A stretch of 64,000 nucleotides of DNA, taken from NCBI GenBank assembly GCA_965222745.1, contig CBDCUW010000004.1, positions 186,001 through 250,000 on the forward strand, in the 5' to 3' direction. The DNA comes from CBDCUW01 sp965222745 (GTDB lineage: Bacteria > Planctomycetota > Planctomycetia > Pirellulales > Pirellulaceae). The position numbers and the translations under genes were made by a program. This document shows, one piece after another, positions 53,571-61,315 of this stretch; position 1 is the stretch's first letter; each line of letters opens with the position of its first letter. The notes under the pieces were generated by a model. The model was not told the origin of the DNA and ran no database searches. It worked only from the letters and a program-made list of their open reading frames with translations.

Positions 53571-53746
53571 CCAGACTGGGTGTTCTATCGGCAGCCGGTG
53601 GGTTGTGCTGGGCTGCCTCGCAAGCCAACACCCGTGGCGAAAATCAGCCGTCGGCCTTTTCCCTTTCGCCAGCAGACCGGTTAGACTGATCGCCGATGGC
53701 GTTTTTCGATCTTGCCTGTCTGTTTCTCAAAAGGGGATCCAACACC

Positions 53747-54775
53747 GTGAAGAGTGTTTCCCAGTTCCTTGTCACCTGTTGCGTTGCAGCCGCATTGCTG
53801 ATGCCGGCGGGATGCAGTTCATCCTCCACAACTTCGTCAAATGGCTCGGACCAACCGGCAGCCGAGGGCGGTAAAAAGCTGCGGATCGCGGTCATCCCCA
53901 AGGGTACCAGCCACGAATTCTGGAAATCGATTCACTACGGCGCGAAACAGGCAGCCCAGGAAATCGGAAACGTAGAAATCATCTGGCGCGGCCCGGTCGT
54001 TGAAAGCGACACCGGCAGCCAGATCGAAGTGGTCAAGAACATGGTCACCATGCAAGTGGACGGAATCGTCCTGGCACCCAACCAGAAAGGCGGATTGGTC
54101 GATGCGGTAGACGAAGCAATCGGTGAAGGGATTCCAGTGGTGATCTTTGACAGCGGCTTGGATAGCGGGCCAGAAATCGTCAGCTACGTGGCGACCGATA
54201 ACTTCAAAGGAGGCCAGTTGGCGGCCGACGCGATGGCGGGGGCGATCGGAGAAAAAGGGAACGTGATCTTGCTGCGGTACATCGCCGGCAGCGAAAGTAC
54301 CGAACAACGCGAAAACGGCTTTCTGGAAGGGATCGAAAAGTATTCCGATATCAAAGTCGTCTCCAGTGACCAGCGGGGCGGCGACAATGCGACCGCGTCA
54401 AAAGAAAAAGTGGACCAACTGCTGCAGGTCCATCACACCGACGAAAACAAGTTGGCGGGTATTTTCGCGGTCTGTGAACCGAACGCCAACGGCACGCTGG
54501 AGGCACTGCGCAACGCCGGTCTGAACAAAGAAGTCAAGATGATCGCGTTCGATCCCAGCGACGCGTTGATCGGAGGCCTTCACGACGGCTCGGTCTCCGG
54601 AATCGTGCTGCAGGATCCGGTCACGATGGGATACACCGCCGTCAAGACGCTCGTCGAATCGATGGAGGGTGGAACTCCCGAAGCGTTCATTTCGACTGGC
54701 GAATACGTGGCAACGCCGGAGAACATGAACGAGGAGCGATACCAAGAGCTACTAAAACCGGCGATCGAGGAATAA
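53747..54775 (+). CDS. Sugar-type ABC transporter substrate-binding lipoprotein
   Basis: 342 aa from the GTG at 53747, which has an AGGGGA site and gives a clean lipoprotein signal (lipobox PAGC, Cys23); the frame is open from 53696. The body is the ribose-binding (Peripla_BP_4) fold: RIAVIPKGTSHEFWKSIHYG, VDGIVLAPNQKGGLVDAVDEA, PVVIFDSGLDSG, and ANGTLEALRNAGLNKEVKMI. It binds a sugar or related small molecule at the outer face of the inner membrane. Followed by the ATPase (66-bp gap) and permease, so the importer is complete. Confidence 0.92.
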   Translation: MKSVSQFLVTCCVAAALLMPAGCSSSSTTSSNGSDQPAAEGGKKLRIAVIPKGTSHEFWKSIHYGAKQAAQEIGNVEIIWRGPVVESDTGSQIEVVKNMVTMQVDGIVLAPNQKGGLVDAVDEAIGEGIPVVIFDSGLDSGPEIVSYVATDNFKGGQLAADAMAGAIGEKGNVILLRYIAGSESTEQRENGFLEGIEKYSDIKVVSSDQRGGDNATASKEKVDQLLQVHHTDENKLAGIFAVCEPNANGTLEALRNAGLNKEVKMIAFDPSDALIGGLHDGSVSGIVLQDPVTMGYTAVKTLVESMEGGTPEAFISTGEYVATPENMNEERYQELLKPAIEE

Positions 54776-54841
54776 CGCCTCCCCCTTTCTAGGCATCAAA
54801 AGCCCGACAGCAAGTTTGCAATTCTTGCTCCAGAAGGTGCG

Positions 54842-56350
54842 ATGGACAAAGTTTTGCTTCACATGCAGGGCATCAGCAAGCGGTTCGGGCCGACCCGCGC
54901 TCTGGAAGATGTTTCCTTGACCGTTCGCGCCGGCACCGTGCTGGCGCTGATCGGAGAAAACGGCGCGGGAAAGAGCACGCTGCTGAAAACGCTTAGCGGT
55001 GCCCACCGTGTCGACGCCGGCACGATGGAGATTGACGGCAAGCCTTTTCAGCCGCACGGTCCCAGCGACGCTTTGGATCGCGGCGTGGCAATGATCTACC
55101 AGGAGCTGAACCTGGCGCCGGACTTGAGCGTGGAAGACAACGTGCTGCTGGGACAAAAGGGAACGGGCGGCGGTTTGCTGTTGCGGGGACGCCAACGCCA
55201 GCAGGTCCGCCGCGCACTGGCCTCGGTAGGATTGGACCATCTGAACCCCAAAGCGATCGTTGGTGACCAGTCGGTCGCGACACAGCAACTGATTGAAATT
55301 GCCCGGGCGCTGGCCAGCGACGCGCGGATCATTTTGTTCGACGAACCAACCAGTTCGCTGCCGCAAAAAGATGTCCGGCGATTGTTCGAGATCATTCACA
55401 GCCTGAAGGAAAAAGGAATTGGCATTGTCTACATCAGCCATTTCCTGGAAGAGGTTCGTGAAGTCGCTGATGAATACGCAGTGCTGCGCGACGGACACAA
55501 TGTCGGTACCGGTAAAATCGACGACGTGACCGACCAGCAAATCATTTCGGCGATGGTAGGTCGCGACGTCGATCATCTTTTCCCGACCGTTCCGCACCAG
55601 CCGGGCGAGCAATGGGTGTCGGTTGCCGCCTTGAAAGGCGCGCCCTATCCGCGCGACGTCAGCGTGTCGCTAAGGCGCAGCGAAATTTTTGGCATCGCCG
55701 GTCTGGTCGGTGCGGGACGAACCGAACTGCTGCGCGCCATTTTTGGACTGGATCACATCCAAGCCGGTGTGGTCACTGTGGAGGATCGCAAGATCGGAAA
55801 ATCGGTCGGCGCTCGAATGAAGGCCGGTTTTGGTTTACTGTCGGAAGATCGCAAAAACGAAGGACTCGCCCAAGACCTGTCGATTGTCGAAAACACCACC
55901 TTGGGAGCGCTGCAGCACTACACCTCGTTGGGCATCATCCACCTGGGCCGTCGGTACCAGGCGGCGACCGAATTGATGCAACGAGTGGAAGTCAAGGCGC
56001 ACTCGGCAAGCCAAGCGGTCTCCGAATTGTCGGGCGGCAACCAACAGAAGGTCGCTATCGCGCGAATCCTGCATCAACGTGCCGATATCTTGATGCTTGA
56101 CGAACCGACCAAAGGAATCGACGTCGGCACGAAAGCGGAGATCTATCGCATGATGGGAACGTTGGCCGCCGAGGGAAAGACGGTGGTCTTCGTCAGTTCT
56201 TACTTGCCTGAACTTCTGGCGGTGTGCGACCGAATTGGCGTGATGTCCCGGGGCGAACTGCGGGAAGTGCGTGACGCGAAGGACTGGACCGAAGATGAAG
56301 TGATGGCCGCCGCGATCGCCATGGACGATGCAGCCACCACGGTGGCTTGA
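54842..56350 (+). CDS. Sugar ABC transporter ATPase (double-domain, RbsA/MglA type)
   Basis: 502 aa with two nucleotide-binding halves. Half 1 has Walker A GENGAGKST (about 38-46) and a Walker B-like ILFDEPTSSL with a signature region shifted as usual (VATQQLIEIARALA). Half 2 has a degenerate Walker A (GLVGAGRTE), LSGGNQQKVAIARIL and LMLDEPTKGID. This asymmetry is the rule for RbsA/MglA proteins. It powers sugar import with the binding protein before it and the permease 33 bp after it. Confidence 0.94.
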   Translation: MDKVLLHMQGISKRFGPTRALEDVSLTVRAGTVLALIGENGAGKSTLLKTLSGAHRVDAGTMEIDGKPFQPHGPSDALDRGVAMIYQELNLAPDLSVEDNVLLGQKGTGGGLLLRGRQRQQVRRALASVGLDHLNPKAIVGDQSVATQQLIEIARALASDARIILFDEPTSSLPQKDVRRLFEIIHSLKEKGIGIVYISHFLEEVREVADEYAVLRDGHNVGTGKIDDVTDQQIISAMVGRDVDHLFPTVPHQPGEQWVSVAALKGAPYPRDVSVSLRRSEIFGIAGLVGAGRTELLRAIFGLDHIQAGVVTVEDRKIGKSVGARMKAGFGLLSEDRKNEGLAQDLSIVENTTLGALQHYTSLGIIHLGRRYQAATELMQRVEVKAHSASQAVSELSGGNQQKVAIARILHQRADILMLDEPTKGIDVGTKAEIYRMMGTLAAEGKTVVFVSSYLPELLAVCDRIGVMSRGELREVRDAKDWTEDEVMAAAIAMDDAATTVA

Positions 56351-56383
56351 GCCGAAGAACGAAACGAGAACCGAAGTTTTTTC

Positions 56384-57460
56384 ATGACCGAGCGAACCGG
56401 CAATCCTCTGACCAAAGCCATCTTGTCCCAGCTGGGCCCTGTGTTCGCCTTGGCGTTCATCGTTTTGTTGTTCACCATCGCCGACAAGGCCTGGGGGCAA
56501 GACGCCTTTTTTTCTGTTCGCAACATGCGGGTGATCATGGGTTCGGCTGCCTTGGTGGCCGTTCCTGCCTTAGGAATGACGATCATCATCATCGCCGCCG
56601 GTATCGACCTGTCGGCCGGCACGGCACTGACGTTGTGCGGCACGGTGTTGGCAACGTTCCTGAAGAACGCGCCGGTCACCGCGGACGATCCGGGCTTCGC
56701 AACCACCATGGTGATGGCGCTGCTTGCCACGATGGCGACCGGATGCGTTTGTGGATTGATCAACGGGTCGCTGATCAGCGCGACCCGGGTGGTTCCGTTC
56801 ATTGTGACGCTGGGGACGATGACGATTTTTTTGGGGCTGGGGCAGATCATCGCCAAGGAATCGACGGTCTACGCGCCGCAGGAAAACATCCCCGACTGGC
56901 TGAGGTACCTCTGCTACACCGGTTCCAACGAGGCGAACTACTTGCTGGGCAGCTTAAAAATTCCGACCAGCGTGATCATCGCCGTCGTGCTGGCGATCGC
57001 CGTGGGATTGTTTCTGCGCTACACCGTCTTTGGCCGCAATGTGTTTGCGATCGGGTCAAGCGAATCGACCGCTCGGCTTTGCGGAATCCATGTGCCGATG
57101 ATGATTGTGGCGGTCTACACGTTGGCCGGTTTTTTTGTCGCGGTGGGCGGATTGCTCTATTTCGCGGACGTCAAAAACGGCAACCCTTCCGATGGAACCG
57201 GCAAAGAACTCGAAATCATCGCGGCGGTGGTCCTGGGTGGCGGCAGCCTCAGTGGAGGACGCGGATCCATTTTGGGCACGATCGTGGGCGCCTTGATCAT
57301 CACCGTGATCCGCAATGGCTGCACGCTGCTTTCCATCCCCAATACCTACACCCACATCATCATCGGTGGCATCATCATCACGGCGGTGATCGTCGACCAA
57401 CTACGTCACGGTTCGCCCGAATGGTTCTTCCGGCTGCTGCCCAGCCGTGACGAATCTTGA
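56384..57460 (+). CDS. Sugar ABC transporter permease (RbsC/MglC type)
   Basis: 358 aa with about eight to ten membrane helices. Typical permease segments are MTIIIIAAGIDLSAGTALT (N-terminal half), INGSLISATRVVPFIVTLGT, FGRNVFAIGSSESTARLCGI (coupling loop) and AAVVLGGGSLSGGRGSILGT. It is the channel part of the importer. It completes the three-gene set; no sugar kinase or repressor is visible, so the substrate and control cannot be named. Confidence 0.93.
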   Translation: MTERTGNPLTKAILSQLGPVFALAFIVLLFTIADKAWGQDAFFSVRNMRVIMGSAALVAVPALGMTIIIIAAGIDLSAGTALTLCGTVLATFLKNAPVTADDPGFATTMVMALLATMATGCVCGLINGSLISATRVVPFIVTLGTMTIFLGLGQIIAKESTVYAPQENIPDWLRYLCYTGSNEANYLLGSLKIPTSVIIAVVLAIAVGLFLRYTVFGRNVFAIGSSESTARLCGIHVPMMIVAVYTLAGFFVAVGGLLYFADVKNGNPSDGTGKELEIIAAVVLGGGSLSGGRGSILGTIVGALIITVIRNGCTLLSIPNTYTHIIIGGIIITAVIVDQLRHGSPEWFFRLLPSRDES

Positions 57461-57597
57461 ATTTTTTTGCGCAGCGGTGACAACGCGCATACATAGCCGA
57501 TAGCTGCTTCAGTTGCCGCTGATCGGCGCCTTGCTTGTCGCTAAAATGGGCCAGTAGGCTGGGGCGACGCGGTCAGCGGTTCAATACTGCAGGTTTC

Positions 57598-58884
57598 ATG
57601 AAGAAAAAGATACACCTCATTCTCGGCATTCTGTTTTGGGGCGTTGTCGTGACTTGCGCGCTGGTAACAGCAAGACCACGTCAAGGCGAAACGACATCCG
57701 ATCACATTTCGCTGGTTCGCTATTTTGCCGGCCCAAGCGAATCGCTGGAGGTGCAAGATGCGACGCTCCGTTTGCGGCGACACGACCCGGTCTTCTTTCA
57801 AGAACCCGGCGGCAATTGGCGACAGGTCGGACATGTCAGTCGCGGGCATGGAGGTTCTTCCGCCGAGACGATTCAGCTGGATTGGTACGCCCCCGACGTC
57901 TCGCCACAACAATGCCAGTTGACTTTCTATCGCAATACCGGTCGGCTGGAAGAAGTCGTGGCGACCATGTTGCCCCCGCACAAACGTCGCCAGATTCAAG
58001 ACCGGCTTGCCAAAGTGATGACGGCGCACGGCGAAGAATTGTCGGCGGCGTTCGTACCACTTGTTCAGAAAACGCTGCAACAATCGTTACCAGTGATTGA
58101 GGACGAGTTCCGATCGGCAACCGATCGCCATCGCGGTGATATCGATCACTTGGCGGAGCGTTGGAACAATGAAGTGGTATCGAAGCGTTTGATCCCGCTC
58201 GCCCGTCGCGAAATCCTGCCCGTGGTGCGCGAGCATGGTGAACCTGTTGCCGAAAAGATCGGCAAGGAACTTTGGGATCGCGCATCGATTTGGCGGTTCG
58301 GTTGGCGAGCCGTTTATGACAAAACACCCCTTCCTCAACGGAATCTGGTGCAGGGAGAATGGGACCGTTTTGTGGAGCGCGAAGCGGTACCAGTATTCGA
58401 AGCGCACATGGACGACATCGTGGTCGTCGTTCAACGAATCCTCACCGATGTCGCGGCGAATCAAAAGGTGCGTCACGAACTGGCCGACGTCGCCGACTCG
58501 CTTTCGACCGATCCGGAAGCACGCCGGTTGGTTCGCAAAATCTTGCAAGAAACGCTGATCGAAAACCAGCGGCTTCGTTCGGTATGGACGCAGGTGTGGA
58601 CCAGCGATGAAGCGCAGCGAGCCTTGCAAATGGCGGGCGATCGGCTGGAACCAGTCGTTCGACAGATCGGCGACGACTTGTTCGGGACGCAGGAGACAGG
58701 CATCAATCCTGACTTTGCCCGTGTCTTGCGAAACCAGATTCTTGGCAAAGACCGCCAGTGGATCGTGGCTACCTTGTCCCAACAAACGTCTTCGCAAGCG
58801 ATCCGGCTGGCAGATGCGACGATGCCGTATCCGATCGTTTACATGGCCGACCGCGCCGCTGGCGACGAAGGCGGTTCTCCGTGA
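57598..58884 (+). CDS. Membrane-anchored helical protein before MlaFE-type transporter
   Basis: 428 aa from the ATG at 57598; the frame is open from 57535. One membrane helix (about 5-25) is followed by a beta-rich segment (about 35-125; ESLEVQDATLRLRRHDPVFF, VGHVSRGHGG), then long charged helices with many Val/Glu/Arg (about 130-390). The beta segment has the length of a short MCE-like domain and the protein sits where MlaD would be, but I cannot confirm an MCE fold. Its stop overlaps the GTG start of the ABC fusion gene. A periplasmic lipid shuttle partner is inferred. Confidence 0.75.
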   Translation: MKKKIHLILGILFWGVVVTCALVTARPRQGETTSDHISLVRYFAGPSESLEVQDATLRLRRHDPVFFQEPGGNWRQVGHVSRGHGGSSAETIQLDWYAPDVSPQQCQLTFYRNTGRLEEVVATMLPPHKRRQIQDRLAKVMTAHGEELSAAFVPLVQKTLQQSLPVIEDEFRSATDRHRGDIDHLAERWNNEVVSKRLIPLARREILPVVREHGEPVAEKIGKELWDRASIWRFGWRAVYDKTPLPQRNLVQGEWDRFVEREAVPVFEAHMDDIVVVVQRILTDVAANQKVRHELADVADSLSTDPEARRLVRKILQETLIENQRLRSVWTQVWTSDEAQRALQMAGDRLEPVVRQIGDDLFGTQETGINPDFARVLRNQILGKDRQWIVATLSQQTSSQAIRLADATMPYPIVYMADRAAGDEGGSP

Positions 58885-60512
58885 CCGCGAATTCCACTAC
58901 AGGCCAACTTTCCTCGGAGTCGGCGAATTCGGAGTTGGACCGCCGCGCACTGCGTCCGCTTCGATTGACGGACGTTCATATTGAAGTCGCCGATCTGGTG
59001 TTGCTGCGCGACAGCTCGGTGACCATTGCTGCTGGAAAGATCACGGTGATCGTCGGTGGCAGCGGCGCCGGCAAGTCGGTGTTGCTGCGAACCCTTGCCG
59101 GATTGATCCCCCGTGACGGTGATCCCGTGTCATGGACAGGCACGATCGATTTGGGCGAATCGGACGACGGGCCGGGAACACCTCGGGTGGGAATCGTGTT
59201 TCAACAGTTCGCGCTCTTCGACGAACTCTCGCCGACAGCCAACGTGCAATTCGCGATCGATCACCGCGGTACAAGACTTTCGGGAAAAAAGTCCAAGCCG
59301 CCCAGCCAAACCGCCCAGCAATGGTTGGACGAACTGGGTGTGCCCACCAAAACAAAAGTTGCCGGATTGAGCGGCGGACAGAAACAACGTTTGGCGATCG
59401 CTCGAACGTTGGCTGCCGATCCGGACATCCTGTTGTATGACGAACCGACTTCCGGACTGGACGCAGCCAGCGGTCGCAAGGTCGCGGAATTGATTCGCGC
59501 CACCCAACAGGCGCATCAACGCACCAGCGTCGTGGTCACTCACGACTACGAAACACTTCTGCCGATCGCCGACGAAGTGCTACTGCTTGATTCGGCGGCC
59601 AAGCAGTTGGTGGTGGTTCCCAAAGACCAGTGGGACAAAATTCCCGATCGCATGCAGCCGGTCGTTCGCGATCGTCGGCCGCGCCCCGACGTTTCCTCGC
59701 CCGCGGCGGTAGCGACCTCGTCGATCGGCGAGTTTCTATCAGCGACGGGCCGGGCGGTGGTGGCAACGGCAAGATTGCCGCTGGACATCCTTCCCAACTT
59801 TCCGCGTCCGCGCTGGGGACTGCGTTTCCTGTTGCATTACCTGCGTTTGGTGGGCGGCCCTTCGGCCTGGCTTTATTTGATCCTGGCGGGATTGATAGTC
59901 GGATTCACCGCCACCTACTTCACCTTTCGTTTTCTGCCCTTTCGGCTTTACACGCAACCGTTATTGATTGACGAACTGTTGGCGTCGATCGGCTTTGCGC
60001 TCTACCGGATTCTGGTTCCGGTTCTGGCGACGGTGCTGATCGCCGCCCGCTGCGGCGCGGCGGTCGCGGCCGACGTCGGTGTGAAGCAGTACGGCGGCCA
60101 GGTCGATGCCTTGCGAACGCTGGGGGTCAAACCACGAATTTACTTACTGGTGCCGATCGTCATCGCTTTCGTGATCGCCACGCCGATGCTGGAATGGCTG
60201 GCCTTTACGGCGGCCCGGCTGATCAGCCTGGTGACCTTTACCCAGACGCACGAATCGATCGGGCCGTACTACTGGGAACAGCATTTCTTTCGAAATCTGC
60301 GAGTCGACGGGGCGGTCACGCTCGCCGGATGGGGCTGGGTGACCTTCAAAAATATCCTTTGCGGTGTCGGCACGGCGACGATCGGGTACTATCGAGGCAT
60401 CGCCCCGAAGGATTCCGCCAGCGACGTCAGCAACGCCATCACCTCGACCGTTCTATGGACGACGCTATACGTATTGGTGGTACACTTTGCAGTGGCGCTG
60501 CTGGAATTCTGA
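58881..60512 (+). CDS. Fused MlaF-MlaE-type lipid ABC transporter
   Basis: 543 aa from the GTG at 58881, which overlaps the previous stop by 4 bp; the frame is open from 58758. Residues about 20-260 are an ATPase: Walker A GGSGAGKS, signature LSGGQKQR, Walker B ILLYDEPTSGLD and switch His in VVTHDY. A linker follows. Residues about 285-540 are an MlaE-type permease (DELLASIGFALYRILVPVLA, AADVGVKQYGGQVDALRTLG). MlaF and MlaE are normally separate genes, so this is a fusion. It probably moves phospholipids or other lipids between membranes. An MCE protein is not obvious next to it, except perhaps the 428-aa neighbour. Confidence 0.9.
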   Translation: MTANSTTGQLSSESANSELDRRALRPLRLTDVHIEVADLVLLRDSSVTIAAGKITVIVGGSGAGKSVLLRTLAGLIPRDGDPVSWTGTIDLGESDDGPGTPRVGIVFQQFALFDELSPTANVQFAIDHRGTRLSGKKSKPPSQTAQQWLDELGVPTKTKVAGLSGGQKQRLAIARTLAADPDILLYDEPTSGLDAASGRKVAELIRATQQAHQRTSVVVTHDYETLLPIADEVLLLDSAAKQLVVVPKDQWDKIPDRMQPVVRDRRPRPDVSSPAAVATSSIGEFLSATGRAVVATARLPLDILPNFPRPRWGLRFLLHYLRLVGGPSAWLYLILAGLIVGFTATYFTFRFLPFRLYTQPLLIDELLASIGFALYRILVPVLATVLIAARCGAAVAADVGVKQYGGQVDALRTLGVKPRIYLLVPIVIAFVIATPMLEWLAFTAARLISLVTFTQTHESIGPYYWEQHFFRNLRVDGAVTLAGWGWVTFKNILCGVGTATIGYYRGIAPKDSASDVSNAITSTVLWTTLYVLVVHFAVALLEF

Positions 60513-60569
60513 TGCGGTGGCGATCCTCTGCAATCTCGTTCGTAACCTACCTCCGTGAAAAAAGCCTGA

Positions 60570-60743
60570 ATGGACAAAAAATCTAAAAAGCGATTGGACG
60601 TCATCAACAAAAAACTGCAGTCCTTGCGGCCCCGGTTGGCTGGATCAAGACAGCAGGCCGACGATCCCGAAGAACTCAAACAGCTGGAAGACGAAATCGC
60701 CAAGTTGGAAGCGGAAGCCGCCGAAATCAAATCTTCAAAATGA
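60570..60743 (+). CDS. Small Lys/Glu-rich helical protein
   Basis: 57 aa, ATG at 60570 shortly after the Mla fusion stop (57-bp gap). Nearly all helix: a basic first half (KKSKKRLDVINKKLQSLRPR) and an acidic second half with a heptad pattern (ELKQLEDEIAKLEAEAAEI). It may be a small coiled-coil adaptor. The codon use is like the neighbours and the frame is clean, so I accept it, without a function. No good ribosome site is visible. Confidence 0.65.
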   Translation: MDKKSKKRLDVINKKLQSLRPRLAGSRQQADDPEELKQLEDEIAKLEAEAAEIKSSK

Positions 60744-60768
60744 CCGACCGTCCCCTACAAGTATCTTC

Positions 60769-61311
60769 ATGAATCGGAGCATTCCCATGCGTTTTCTTTT
60801 CGTCACCGCCTTCACTCTGTTCATCTCTGCCGGCGTCTTCGCGCAACAGATGCAAAAACCGACCAAGCATCACGAGTTCTTGAAAGATGACGTGGGAACT
60901 TGGACCGGTACGATGTCGATGGTTCTTCCCGGTTCCGATCAAGAAATCAAAATGCCGGTGAAGGAAACCGCCAAGTTGATCGCCGGCGGTTTGTGGCTGG
61001 TGTCGGATTTCGAGACCGGGCCGTTCGTCGGGCACGGGCAGTTTGGCTACGACGTGAAAAAGGAAAAGTACGTCGGCACCTGGATCGACAATTCTTCCTC
61101 TCACCTGAACGTGATGGAGGGCGAATTCTTCAAAGACAAGGGCGAAATGGTGATGACGTTTCAAGGTGTCGACGGAGCGACAGGAAAGATCGAAGAGATG
61201 AAGTCGGTCAGCACGCGCGACGGAAAGGATAAACGGAAGTTCGTCATGTACACCAAACGAGACGGTAACTGGGTCAAGTCATTCGAGATCAACTACCAAC
61301 GCGTTGAGTGA
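60769..61311 (+). CDS. DUF1579 family exported protein
   Basis: 180 aa; the ATG at 60787 is an alternative start that shortens the N-terminus by 6 residues. A signal peptide ends AGVFAQQ. The body follows the DUF1579 lipocalin-like pattern: HHEFLKDDVGTWTGTMSM, KETAKLIAGGLWLVSDFETG, FGYDVKKEKYVGTWIDN and VMTFQG. The family is small, beta-barrel-like and common in planctomycetes; its role is unknown. It is followed after 4 bp by the start of the large protein below, so the two are probably co-transcribed. Confidence 0.88.
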   Translation: MNRSIPMRFLFVTAFTLFISAGVFAQQMQKPTKHHEFLKDDVGTWTGTMSMVLPGSDQEIKMPVKETAKLIAGGLWLVSDFETGPFVGHGQFGYDVKKEKYVGTWIDNSSSHLNVMEGEFFKDKGEMVMTFQGVDGATGKIEEMKSVSTRDGKDKRKFVMYTKRDGNWVKSFEINYQRVE

Positions 61312-61315
61312 CCTA

